64,000 bases of DNA, taken from Nocardioides marinus. Lineage in GTDB: Bacteria > Pseudomonadota > Alphaproteobacteria > Rhodobacterales > Rhodobacteraceae. The notes below the pieces were generated by a model that was given only the letters and a program-made list of their open reading frames with translations, did no database searches and was not told the origin of the DNA. Below, piece after piece: positions 18,013 to 26,585 of this stretch (its first letter is position 1; every line of letters begins with the position of its first letter). The DNA is taken from positions 1-64,000 of the forward strand of contig JAHVJD010000007.1 of assembly GCA_019801415.1 (NCBI GenBank), written 5' to 3'. The position numbers were made by a program, and so were the translations under genes.

Positions 18013-18026
18013 ATCCAAATTTCGGA
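18013..18026 (+). promoter_or_regulatory. LysR-type box in the divergent intergenic region
   Basis: ATCCAAATTTCGGA, a T-N11-A site with TCC/GGA half-sites, centred about 16 bp before the LysR start and about 65 bp before the oxidoreductase start. The same sequence with one change occurs before the acyl-CoA synthetase gene, which suggests specific binding by the LysR protein encoded here. Confidence 0.6.
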
Positions 18027-18035
18027 TGACTAAGG

Positions 18036-18929
18036 ATGAATGATCTCCGCGCCCTGCGCGTTTTTTCCGAAATCTGCCGACTGGGCAGCTTCTCGAAAGC
18101 CGCGGTTGCTCTGGGCATGGCACAGCCGAGCATCAGCCGAATTGTTCGTGAACTGGAAGAAAACGTCGGATCGCCGCTGTTCCTGCGAACCGGACGGGGG
18201 GTCGTACCCAGCGAAGTTGGCGAGGTAGCATTCGAACGAGCAGAACGCTTACTGCTTGAGGCAGATCAGATGATGGTCGACCTACGGAATGCTTCAGACA
18301 ACCCATCAGGCAAAGTAATCGTCGGCTTGTTGCCTTCGGTCGCCCAGCATGTGGCTGCGGATCTGACCAAACATGTGGCAAATCACGCACCTGAGATTTT
18401 TCTGTCCTTTCGTGTCGGATCCAGCGATCAGGTTGATCGCTGGGTGTCTGAAGGCCGTGTCGATATCGGGCTGCTTGGTTTCTACAAGGGATCCGACGAG
18501 GGGGGGGGAACGGTACTGTTTCGCTCCGAGCTACTTCTCATCGGGTCTGCGCGGCATCGCTGTTTGCCCGAAGTGGTAAACATGCAGCAGCTGTCAGAGT
18601 ATCCGTTGGTGATCGCGCCTGAGCCCAACGGACTGAGATTGCTTTTGCGCGATGCGGCCAGATCAGTCGGCAGCACCCTCAATGTAGTGGTGGAAGCCGA
18701 AGCCATCGAGCTGCAGAAGACTATCATCCAGGAGTGCCTGTACTTCTCGGTGGTCGCTCGAACCGCAGTCGAGGATGAACTGCGTTCAGGTATTTTTCAT
18801 TCTGCGCGCATAGAAAGCCCACAACTCCTTCGTTCAGTCGTACTTACGACCACCCAGCAGCGTCCCACCAGCCGGGCCGCACGCTTAGTTACTGATGTTC
18901 TTATCGAAAAGTTTCGGCGGTCCCGGTAG
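18036..18929 (+). CDS. LysR-family regulator of the catabolic operon
   Basis: A 297-aa LysR-type transcription factor. The N-terminal helix-turn-helix spans about residues 1-60 (FSKAAVALGMAQPSISRIVRELE), followed by the linker helix and a periplasmic-binding-protein-like effector domain from about residue 90. It is divergent from the ten-gene operon, and LysR boxes lie in the intergenic region and within the operon, so it most likely controls that pathway in response to an intermediate. The AAGG before the start touches the ATG, so the ribosome site is poor; no better start is seen. Confidence 0.88.
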   Translation: MNDLRALRVFSEICRLGSFSKAAVALGMAQPSISRIVRELEENVGSPLFLRTGRGVVPSEVGEVAFERAERLLLEADQMMVDLRNASDNPSGKVIVGLLPSVAQHVAADLTKHVANHAPEIFLSFRVGSSDQVDRWVSEGRVDIGLLGFYKGSDEGGGTVLFRSELLLIGSARHRCLPEVVNMQQLSEYPLVIAPEPNGLRLLLRDAARSVGSTLNVVVEAEAIELQKTIIQECLYFSVVARTAVEDELRSGIFHSARIESPQLLRSVVLTTTQQRPTSRAARLVTDVLIEKFRRSR

Positions 18930-18982
18930 CCAAGGTGATTCACAAATTTGCAGTTCGGCTTCCACGAGAGCGTAGACGGAAG

Positions 18983-20039
18983 CGGTTTTGTTGCCAAAAC
19001 AACGGCTGTGAATTCACTATGTGAATACAGTATGGTAGCTGAAGCAGCATAAGAAGTTGGGTCCCTAGGTATTACAAAACCAGGAACTGGCCTTCGTACA
19101 ACACAGCACTAAGGCAGCGCGGATCACTTTCGGTTTGAATTGATCCTGAGAAGGTCTGGGTGCCACCGCAGAGCGACAAGCGGCGCCGACAACAGTAATT
19201 CAGCGACGCTGCGACGCAGACCTGCCTGACCCTGTAGGTGTTGTTCGGCAGGCCGTTGCGACAGGCGACCGGGTTTGTCGAAAGTCTGCTGCGGCTCGTT
19301 GGACGGGGTTGGGTCGTGCCCGCTTTCAGCTCAGTTCGCCGCCGTCAGAAGATGCCGAACGTGAGCCTGCCGTATCGCGGTGGAACCGGCCCGTTAAACT
19401 TTTTTATCGATAGCACCGCCATTAAGACCGAGGGAAAAAGGGAAGTAGAGCGCCTGCAAACATGGTGGCCCCAAACGCCGGGTTTGACGTAGAAATCCTA
19501 TTCGGATCGATGAAGTCGACGCTAGAAGTTCGGGCGGGCGAGGTCACCACCAGCATTGTCGGTTCAGCGCCGATGCTGTCGGTACTGCTCGCCTAATTTT
19601 CGTTTGATCAAGGCATCGGATCAGTGACCGCCAAGGGAGTTTTTGGCACAAGCAAATGTCGCCACTCGATTGCTGTCCGTGGTGCTGGCACCGTCATTCC
19701 AGCTGGCAACGGCGCCTAGCTCTGGAAACCAATTAGCGCCGGGGAAACCGCCCGGAAAGAAACGGTTAACGCGTCGCGATATATAGTCCGCGCTCTGGGT
19801 CGGCGATTGAGCGGATACCAACGGAGAAGCCGTGTTGAGAGAAAGAAAGACAGTGTTAAACTTCTTTGGCAGTCACTCATGGCACGCGACTTCGACGGAT
19901 AAGTCGCGGCAATCCAAATCCGCGTCACCGCGATAAATCGCTACACCGTTCCAGGCACACCAATCAAAGAGCCGGTAGGACAATTCCGCCCAGAGAAAGC
20001 GGAAGCCTGCCCATCAACATTTTTGCGCAACAAAGCCGC
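18983..20039 (+). mobile_element. Decayed IS5-family insertion sequence, full length
   Basis: An element of about 1,057 bp bounded by near-matching terminal inverted repeats: left GCGGTTTTGTTGCCAAAA and right end, reversed, GCGGCTTTGTTGCGCAAAA (one mismatch and one missing base). Between them lies a transposase reading that matches the IS5-family pattern along its whole length but is broken by stops and frameshifts. The size fits the family. No clear target duplication is left. It sits between the LysR gene and a broken regulator next to the defence operon. Confidence 0.8.
19067..19980 (+). pseudogene. IS5-family transposase remnant
   Basis: Read in three frames, this stretch gives the familiar IS5-type order: TRNWPSYNTALRQRGSLSV, then LRQATGFVESLLRLVG, YRGGTGPLNFFIDSTAIK, ACKHGGPKRRV, TLEVRAGEVTTSIVGSAPML, QGIGSVTAKGVFGTSKC, RLSGYQRRSRVERK, VKLLWQSLMARDFDG and INRYTVPGTPIKEPVG. 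Several stop codons (for example after GSLSV, after RRRQQ, after QTCLTL and after GNGA) and at least two frameshifts interrupt it, so no functional transposase can be made. The DDE residues DST and the DFDG-region are still readable. This is an old, immobile copy. Confidence 0.8.
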
Positions 20040-20156
20040 TTTGAATGTGGTCCGAAGTAAATTGAAACGCGCGTTATCATCCTAGCCGCAAACTTCTGCA
20101 CGGCCGATCCAACTGATGGCGCGATGGGCGCGCAGCCCCATGGTTTCGGGGAGGCA

Positions 20157-20438
20157 TTAGCGTGCGGTACGTGCCGCAATTTCCAGCGCCTCGATCGCCG
20201 TTTCCTGTCGGGGCTGCAGTCGATCTGGCAACGGAGCGTCCAACCGCCAATATCGCCGTCTTTCTGCATCGTCTGTGGCCGAGGCATTCGCGAAAGTTGC
20301 TTCGAGAGCCTCGGTCGTCCGTTTACCGGTGCGGTGCGACACATCGAACTCGGCGCAAATGTCCTTGAGGCTGACGCCATCTCGGCGAAAAGCCGACATC
20401 TGGGCAAGGCGAAGCAAAACCTGCGCTTTTGTAAAAGA
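20157..20438 (-). pseudogene. Truncated HTH regulator, probably WYL-type
   Basis: The minus strand encodes a helix-turn-helix region (SFTKAQVLLRLAQMSAFRRD, then GVSLKDICAEFDVSHRTGKR and DDAERRRYWRL) typical of the N-terminal wing of WYL-domain regulators, then stops after about 90 codons without any WYL domain. No good start codon or ribosome site is present in frame. It is divergent from the nuclease-helicase gene, the position often held by WYL regulators of defence operons. The decayed IS5 element lies 118 bp beyond its stop, so the gene was probably broken during rearrangement there. Confidence 0.6.
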
Positions 20439-20546
20439 TATTTGATCTCCATGCCAGAAATTGACACCCTCGCACGGTATTGATGACCTTGCGGTCTGTC
20501 GAGGCGATTCCCTCGGAAGTTGATTTTTTAAGGTATTGGAGCAGCC

Positions 20547-23500
20547 ATGAGGGACCTAGCCGGTCACATTTTGCTGTCAGCCACAGATCTCATGCGCTTC
20601 ACAGGCTGCGCACATGCGACCACCCTTGATCTGGCATATATGCGCGGAACGGGCCCGGAGCCGGGCGACGACACCGAGGACGCAGCGCTTTTGCAAAAGC
20701 AGGGCGATGCGCATGAGGCGGCGCACCTTGCACATCTCAAAGAGGCCGGGCGCACGGTCATGGAAATCGAGCGCGGCAAACTTGGCGAAAACGCCGGAGC
20801 CACGCGCGCGGCGCTCGCCGTTGGTCCGGATGTGGTGTCTCAGGGCGCGTTTCTGTCGGGGAACTGGGGCGGCTGGTCCGACTTTCTGGAGCGTGTTGAG
20901 GTACCCTCAGCGCTCGGACCGTTCAGCTACGAGGTGGCCGACACCAAGCTGAAACGTCGGGCCGATCCCAAACATGTGCTTCAGCTGGTTCTGTATTCCG
21001 ATCTGTTGGCGGAAATTCAGGGGGTGGAGCCCGAGTTCGCGCATGTCGAATTGGGAGACGGCACCCGCGCTACGCTGCGCCTAGCAGACTACTCTTCCTA
21101 TGCTCGGATGGCGCGACAACGGTTGGAAGCCTTCGTCGCCGATCCGCAGCCAACACGCCCGGTGCCATGTGCGGATTGCGGTCTGTGCCGCTGGGTCGAA
21201 CATTGCAACAGCGTCTGGCACGCCGAAGACAGCTTGTTCAATGTCGCCAACATCAGTCGTGGCCAGGTGAAAAAGCTAGAAGCAGCGGGTGTTCACACAT
21301 TGGAGGCTCTCTCGACGCTGGATCACCCGGTGCGCGGAATGGCCGAAAACACAAAGGCCCGATTGGTTACTCAGGCCCGCCTGCAACAGGCCCGCAAAAA
21401 CGGGGAGCCAGATTTCGAACTGCGGGCACTGGAGCCTGGCAAAGGTTTCGACCTCTTGCCGGAACCTCAGACGGGCGACCTGTTCTACGACATCGAAGGC
21501 GATCCTCACTATGAAGGCGGCCTCGAATATCTGCACGGCATCTGGTTCGACGGGCAGTTCCAGGCGTTTTGGGCCCATGACCACGGCGCAGAAGCGCGGG
21601 CATTGTCGGACTTGCTGGCGTTCGTTCGCGCGCGGATTTCGCAATACCCCACTGCGCGCATTTATCACTACGCGCCATACGAGATCACCGCGCTGAAACG
21701 CCTGACCACGAAATATGGGATCGGTGAAGCCTTCCTAGACCGGCTGCTCCGGGAACGGCGCTTCGTCGACTTGTTCGCCGTGGTCCGCGGCGGGCTGATC
21801 GGATCAGAGCCGAACTATTCCATCAAATCGATGGAGGCATTTTACGACCGCAAGCGGGACGGTGAGGTCAAGACAGCGGGTGGCTCGGTCGTGGCCTATG
21901 AGCGTTGGCGTGAAACGCAAGACCAGCAGATTCTGGACGAGATCGAGGATTACAACCGCGTCGATTGCATCTCGACCGAGGAATTGCGCGACTGGCTGGT
22001 AGGCATCCGACCTGCCGGCCCTTGGCCAAAACTTGCCCCGGATGCAGGCGATAAAGAAGTCGACGAGGACGCCGACACGCAAGCTCTGCGTAACCTGCTA
22101 GCAACATCAGGCTTGCCCGAGGCGCGGCAGGATATGCTGTTCAACCTCGGCGTCTTTCACAACCGCGAGTTAAAGCCGGCGCAATGGGCCGTATTCGATA
22201 GCACCGCAAAGGACGAGGATGATCTGCTCGACGATCTCGATGCACTTGGCGGGCTTGAGGCAGCGGGTCCTGTCGAACCCGTCAAGCGATCCTTCGCGCG
22301 CCGATACACCTATCCTGAACAGGAAATGAAACTGCGGAGCGGCAAGAAGGCGACGGTTCCCGTATTCGGCAGTCCCCCGACAACGGTCGGCATCGAATCC
22401 ATGGATCGGCGGGCACGTGAGATCACGGTAAAAGCAGGTCCCGGCAAAGCCGACCTTCTTGGGGACCAGCTGACACTACATCCGGACTGGCCGATCCAAA
22501 CGGGCGTCATTGCCAATGCTCTGCGTGATGTGATCGCCGATCAGTGCGGTGCGCGCCGGTACTCGGCGGTGGATGACCTGCTGTCGTGCGCCGCACCGCG
22601 ACTGCGCTCTGGCTCAAGAGGCGATCTTCTAGGCGGGGCGGACCCTGTAGCGGGCGCTATTGCCGTGGTGAATGACATGGATGGAACGGTCCTGCCGATT
22701 CAGGGCCCACCTGGTACCGGCAAGACCTATGTGAGCGCACGCGCAATCCTGTCTTTGGTGCGCAAGGGCCATCGCGTCGGCGTCGCATCCAACAGCCACG
22801 AGGCTATCAGGAATGTGCTGATGGGCTGTCTTTCAGCTTTGGAAGACGAAGACCTGCCGATCAATCTTGATCTCGTCCACAAGGTTTCCAGCATCGAGGA
22901 TGGTTATCCCGAAGGCTGCCCTGTACATCGTACGACTGACAACGCAGAAGCCGCGAAAACCGGGCATGTCGTGGGCGGCACCGCGTGGTTCTTCTCGCGC
23001 GACGAAAATGTTCAGGCCTTTGATTGGCTGTTCGTGGACGAGGCAGGTCAGGTCGGACTTGCCAACATGGCTGCCATGGGTCGTGCCGCGCGAAACATCG
23101 TCCTTGTGGGCGACCCACGCCAGTTGCCGCAGGTCATTCAGGGAGCGCATCCCGAGCCTGCGAACCTGTCGTGCCTGGATTGGATGCTCGGTGTGCATGC
23201 GACGGTTCCAGCCGACCGGGGCATTTTCCTTCCCACTTCACGGCGCATGCACCCTGACGTCTGTCGGTTTGTCTCAGAACAGGTGTATGAAGGCCGACTA
23301 ACCAGCCATCCTGATACGGCTAACCAGTGCGTGACAGGCATGGCGCTCCCCGAAGCCGGAGCTTTCTGGGTGCCGATCCCGCATGAGGGTAATGCCCAGA
23401 TCGCACAGGAAGAAGCCGCCGCAATTGGAGAAACCGTCACTGAGTTACTAAGCGGAAGCTGGACAGAGAAGGACGGCAGCACGCGGCCGATGCGCGAAAC

Positions 23501-23822
23501 GGACATTATTGTCGTCGCTCCGTACAACGCTCAGGTAAACGCGCTCCGTGATGCCCTTCCGTTGGCTGTTCGTGTCGGAAACGTGGACAAGTTCCAGGGG
23601 CAAGAGGCACCGGTCTGCCTGGTTTCCATGACCGCATCTTCCGCCGAAGAAACCTCGCGCGGGATGGAGTTTCTGTTTTCGCTGAACCGCATCAATGTCG
23701 CGGTCTCACGCGCCAAGGGACTCGCATTGGTGTTTGGAGCGCCACGATTGCGTGAGGCGAAGTGCAATTCTGTTGAGCAAATGCAGCTGGTCAATACGCT
23801 CTGCGCATTGTCGGCATTTTGA
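20547..23822 (+). CDS. TM0106-type RecB nuclease / DEDD exonuclease / SF1 helicase fusion
   Basis: A 1,091-aa three-part nucleic-acid enzyme. Residues about 1-230 form a RecB-like PD-(D/E)xK nuclease: YEVADTKLKRR, LQLVLYSDLL, then a four-cysteine cluster CADCGLCRWVEHC (208-220) that could hold iron-sulfur. Residues about 310-490 form an RNase-H-like DEDD exonuclease (FYDIEGD; YHYAPYEITALK; DYNRVDCISTEEL). Residues about 690-1090 form a superfamily 1 helicase with Walker A GPPGTGKT (720-727), Walker B VDEAGQ (830-835), GDPRQLPQ, VDKFQGQE and NVAVSRAKG. The start has GGAG 6 nt upstream. McrB follows 18 nt after the stop, so the three genes form an operon. A DNA- or RNA-degrading effector acting with McrBC is the likely role; this pairing is inferred from position. 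Confidence 0.85.
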   Translation: MRDLAGHILLSATDLMRFTGCAHATTLDLAYMRGTGPEPGDDTEDAALLQKQGDAHEAAHLAHLKEAGRTVMEIERGKLGENAGATRAALAVGPDVVSQGAFLSGNWGGWSDFLERVEVPSALGPFSYEVADTKLKRRADPKHVLQLVLYSDLLAEIQGVEPEFAHVELGDGTRATLRLADYSSYARMARQRLEAFVADPQPTRPVPCADCGLCRWVEHCNSVWHAEDSLFNVANISRGQVKKLEAAGVHTLEALSTLDHPVRGMAENTKARLVTQARLQQARKNGEPDFELRALEPGKGFDLLPEPQTGDLFYDIEGDPHYEGGLEYLHGIWFDGQFQAFWAHDHGAEARALSDLLAFVRARISQYPTARIYHYAPYEITALKRLTTKYGIGEAFLDRLLRERRFVDLFAVVRGGLIGSEPNYSIKSMEAFYDRKRDGEVKTAGGSVVAYERWRETQDQQILDEIEDYNRVDCISTEELRDWLVGIRPAGPWPKLAPDAGDKEVDEDADTQALRNLLATSGLPEARQDMLFNLGVFHNRELKPAQWAVFDSTAKDEDDLLDDLDALGGLEAAGPVEPVKRSFARRYTYPEQEMKLRSGKKATVPVFGSPPTTVGIESMDRRAREITVKAGPGKADLLGDQLTLHPDWPIQTGVIANALRDVIADQCGARRYSAVDDLLSCAAPRLRSGSRGDLLGGADPVAGAIAVVNDMDGTVLPIQGPPGTGKTYVSARAILSLVRKGHRVGVASNSHEAIRNVLMGCLSALEDEDLPINLDLVHKVSSIEDGYPEGCPVHRTTDNAEAAKTGHVVGGTAWFFSRDENVQAFDWLFVDEAGQVGLANMAAMGRAARNIVLVGDPRQLPQVIQGAHPEPANLSCLDWMLGVHATVPADRGIFLPTSRRMHPDVCRFVSEQVYEGRLTSHPDTANQCVTGMALPEAGAFWVPIPHEGNAQIAQEEAAAIGETVTELLSGSWTEKDGSTRPMRETDIIVVAPYNAQVNALRDALPLAVRVGNVDKFQGQEAPVCLVSMTASSAEETSRGMEFLFSLNRINVAVSRAKGLALVFGAPRLREAKCNSVEQMQLVNTLCALSAF

Positions 23823-23840
23823 TATAAGGAATTATAAAGT

Positions 23841-26585
23841 ATGGATAATATGGCAGGCGAAAGTGGCTGGCTTGTCATCCGTAAAGAGCAGGCGGAAGCC
23901 TACGGAAAGAAATTGTCCGAGGCGGAATTCTTGGTCAGGGCTGGCTCAACCGCCATGCGCGAAGGCACCCCAAAGGTGAAACGCAATCGTCCAGAGCGTG
24001 ATCGTTTGGTTCAGCAAGGGATTTTGATTCCAGATGTCAATGCCGCGCTGTTCCGCTTTTCTCAGGACCATGTTTTTTCAAGCAAGAGTACAGCAGCGGG
24101 CGTAATCATTGACGGAAACAGCAACGGCGACCATTGGAAGGAAGCTGGGGGCTCGTCGTCTCTGGCTGCTTTGGTCGCGCAGGTAACGAGGCGCGAAATC
24201 GAATTGGCGATGGATGAGTGCGATAGGAAGGGCTTGAGTGCCTTTCTTGCCGAACGTGATTTCGGTAAACCTCGTGTATGGGCATTGCGCAACAACCACC
24301 GCTATCCTGCAAAGGCGACTGTTGCTGTTGCAATTCAGTATTTGCCTGACGGTCCTAGATTCTCCGCCAAGACATTTTTCAACGGGTTCGGCGAAAAGGA
24401 GGCCTTCGCGCGTCTCGAAGAACTTGCCTATGAGCTGGACCGCGATGGCGAAACGCTTAGCCGCACAAGCATCGAAGCCGCGATGGACGCATACGACAGC
24501 TACCGTACGACAGGTGCACATGGCGAAATCTTTAATGCCTTTGGGGAACCGCGTGATTATTGGGTGCGCTCCACGCGTGAGCGCGAAAATCGTGTCTATC
24601 CAACGAAGCCGCTGATTGGGTTCATTCTCAACAAGGCAGAGCTAAACGGCGGTTGGGGACAGAAGTCGGATGCGGCTGCGCGTCTTCACAACGCCGGTTT
24701 CATCATAGTTGACCAAAAAGATCAGCCCATCGATCGTCCTGAACGCTACAAACACCTGCTCGAAGGTGCCAACCGGATCAGGCTATGCGCTCTGAACTAT
24801 TTCATCGAACCGGCCCGGGAAAAGGCGGCTAGGGAGGTCTCCATCCGCGCGGGCGAGTTGGCCGCAGCGATGGGGTTGACTGAACGATCACCCAATATCT
24901 GCCAGGCCCTTGGCGGTGAAAAGTTCCAGAAACTTGCACATGTACCACCGCCCACGAGCACCGAACCGAATCCAAGCAGCTCGACCGTTTTCACATATAC
25001 GCTCAATTCCCAACCGGAGGCGGACACCGTGACCGACACAAAAAAAGCGCCATCGCCATCCGCCGTAAATTTGATCCTCTATGGCCCGCCGGGCACGGGT
25101 AAGACGTATCAGACGGCATGGGAAGCCGTCCGGCTGTGCTTGGGTGACGAAGCTACTGCTGCGCTAAATGGACAAAATGGCCGAGCAGAACTCATGAGCA
25201 CGTACCGCAGCCTCGTAAGCGAGGGGCGCATCGAATTCGTGACTTTCCACCAGTCTATGTCCTACGAGGAGTTCGTCGAGGGGCTGCGACCGACCACGGA
25301 TCAGTCCGAGGACAGCTCGGCGGGCACCGGGTTCCGGCTGGAGCCGGTCCCCGGGATCTTTAGACGCATCTCGGAGCGTGCGGAGAAGGGCGTGCCGAGA
25401 GTACCGCGAGGGAACGTCGTTTCCCTCGATGGGCGCCAGGTCTTCAAGATGTCGATCGCGCGCGCCAACGTGGCGGCAGAGGACTACCTGTTCGAGGAAG
25501 CCATCTCCGAGGGGCACACGCTCCTCGGCTGGGAGGACATCGACTTCTCCGACGACAGGTTTTCCGATGTCGAGGAGATACTGGAGGCTTGTCGTACCCA
25601 AGGTGAGCGCGAAGGCGAGGTTACTCTGCAGTCGGGTCAGGTGAGCCAAGTGGACGTGTTCCGTAACCAGTTGGACGTCGGAGACATCATCGTTGTCACC
25701 AAGGGCAACCGACTGTTCCGGGCCATCGGCGAGGTCACCGGCGAGTACGAATACCGGCAGCGGGACAACCGCAAGTACTGCCACCGACGGGCCGTGCGGT
25801 GGCTCTGGGTCGACCGGGATGGGGTTCCTGCCTCCGAAATCTACGATGGCAACTTCACCATGAGGTCGATCTATGCACTCAATCGGGCCCGCCTCGATAA
25901 CGTTGCCCTCGAAAGCTATATGAACAGCGGCGGCGAACCGGTGCAGCGCGAGGCAAGACCGTATGTTCTCATCATCGACGAGATCAATCGGGCGAACATC
26001 TCCAAGGTCTTCGGCGAACTGATCACGCTTCTCGAGCCCGACAAGCGGCTTGGGGCGGACAACGAGATCCGCCTCACGCTTCCATATTCCAAGAAGTCAT
26101 TCGGGGTGCCTCAAAACCTGCATGTCATAGGTACGATGAACACGGCCGATCGCTCCATCGCGCTCTTGGATACAGCGCTACGCCGCCGGTTCTCATTCAA
26201 GGAACTGATGCCCGACCCTTCAGTTCTGTCTGACAACGTTGAGGGGGTCGATCTGCAAAAGCTGCTGTCTACGATCAACGAGCGGATCGAGTATCTGTTC
26301 GACCGGGAGCATCAAGTGGGGCACGCCTACTTCACAGGCTGCCAGACGCGGTCGGATATCGAGAGCGTCATGCGAGACAAGGTGATCCCGCTTCTGGCTG
26401 AGTATTTCTATGAGGACTGGTCCAAGGTCGCAGCTGTTCTTGGCGACTCTGCTCACGGTCCCGCCCGTTTCCTCGATGCCAATCGAGTCGCTGTACCCAG
26501 AGGCATGACTGAAGACGACTTTACTAGCGAAAAGCTGCGGTGGACGGTCAAAGACAAATTCGACTTCTCAGAGTTTGCGGTCTGA
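23841..26585 (+). CDS. mcrB: McrB-family restriction GTPase with DUF4357, head repeats and EVE-like insert
   Basis: A 914-aa AAA+ protein of the McrB type, the motor and recognition part of type IV restriction of modified DNA. Residues about 25-100 match DUF4357 (LVRAGSTAMREG; HVFSSKSTAAGVIIDGNSNG). Residues about 135-300 hold two copies of a module with the core RYPAKATVAVAI / VYPTKPLIGFIL, like N-terminal head domains of McrA/McrB-type enzymes. Walker A GPPGTGKT is at 415-422, Walker B LIIDEIN at 709-714 and the McrB signature MNTADRS at 766-772. The unusually long Walker A-B distance is due to an insert at about 525-690 that looks EVE-like (DIIVVTKGNRLFRAIGEVTGEY), a fold known to bind modified bases. 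TGATG links it to mcrC. Confidence 0.88.
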   Translation: MDNMAGESGWLVIRKEQAEAYGKKLSEAEFLVRAGSTAMREGTPKVKRNRPERDRLVQQGILIPDVNAALFRFSQDHVFSSKSTAAGVIIDGNSNGDHWKEAGGSSSLAALVAQVTRREIELAMDECDRKGLSAFLAERDFGKPRVWALRNNHRYPAKATVAVAIQYLPDGPRFSAKTFFNGFGEKEAFARLEELAYELDRDGETLSRTSIEAAMDAYDSYRTTGAHGEIFNAFGEPRDYWVRSTRERENRVYPTKPLIGFILNKAELNGGWGQKSDAAARLHNAGFIIVDQKDQPIDRPERYKHLLEGANRIRLCALNYFIEPAREKAAREVSIRAGELAAAMGLTERSPNICQALGGEKFQKLAHVPPPTSTEPNPSSSTVFTYTLNSQPEADTVTDTKKAPSPSAVNLILYGPPGTGKTYQTAWEAVRLCLGDEATAALNGQNGRAELMSTYRSLVSEGRIEFVTFHQSMSYEEFVEGLRPTTDQSEDSSAGTGFRLEPVPGIFRRISERAEKGVPRVPRGNVVSLDGRQVFKMSIARANVAAEDYLFEEAISEGHTLLGWEDIDFSDDRFSDVEEILEACRTQGEREGEVTLQSGQVSQVDVFRNQLDVGDIIVVTKGNRLFRAIGEVTGEYEYRQRDNRKYCHRRAVRWLWVDRDGVPASEIYDGNFTMRSIYALNRARLDNVALESYMNSGGEPVQREARPYVLIIDEINRANISKVFGELITLLEPDKRLGADNEIRLTLPYSKKSFGVPQNLHVIGTMNTADRSIALLDTALRRRFSFKELMPDPSVLSDNVEGVDLQKLLSTINERIEYLFDREHQVGHAYFTGCQTRSDIESVMRDKVIPLLAEYFYEDWSKVAAVLGDSAHGPARFLDANRVAVPRGMTEDDFTSEKLRWTVKDKFDFSEFAV

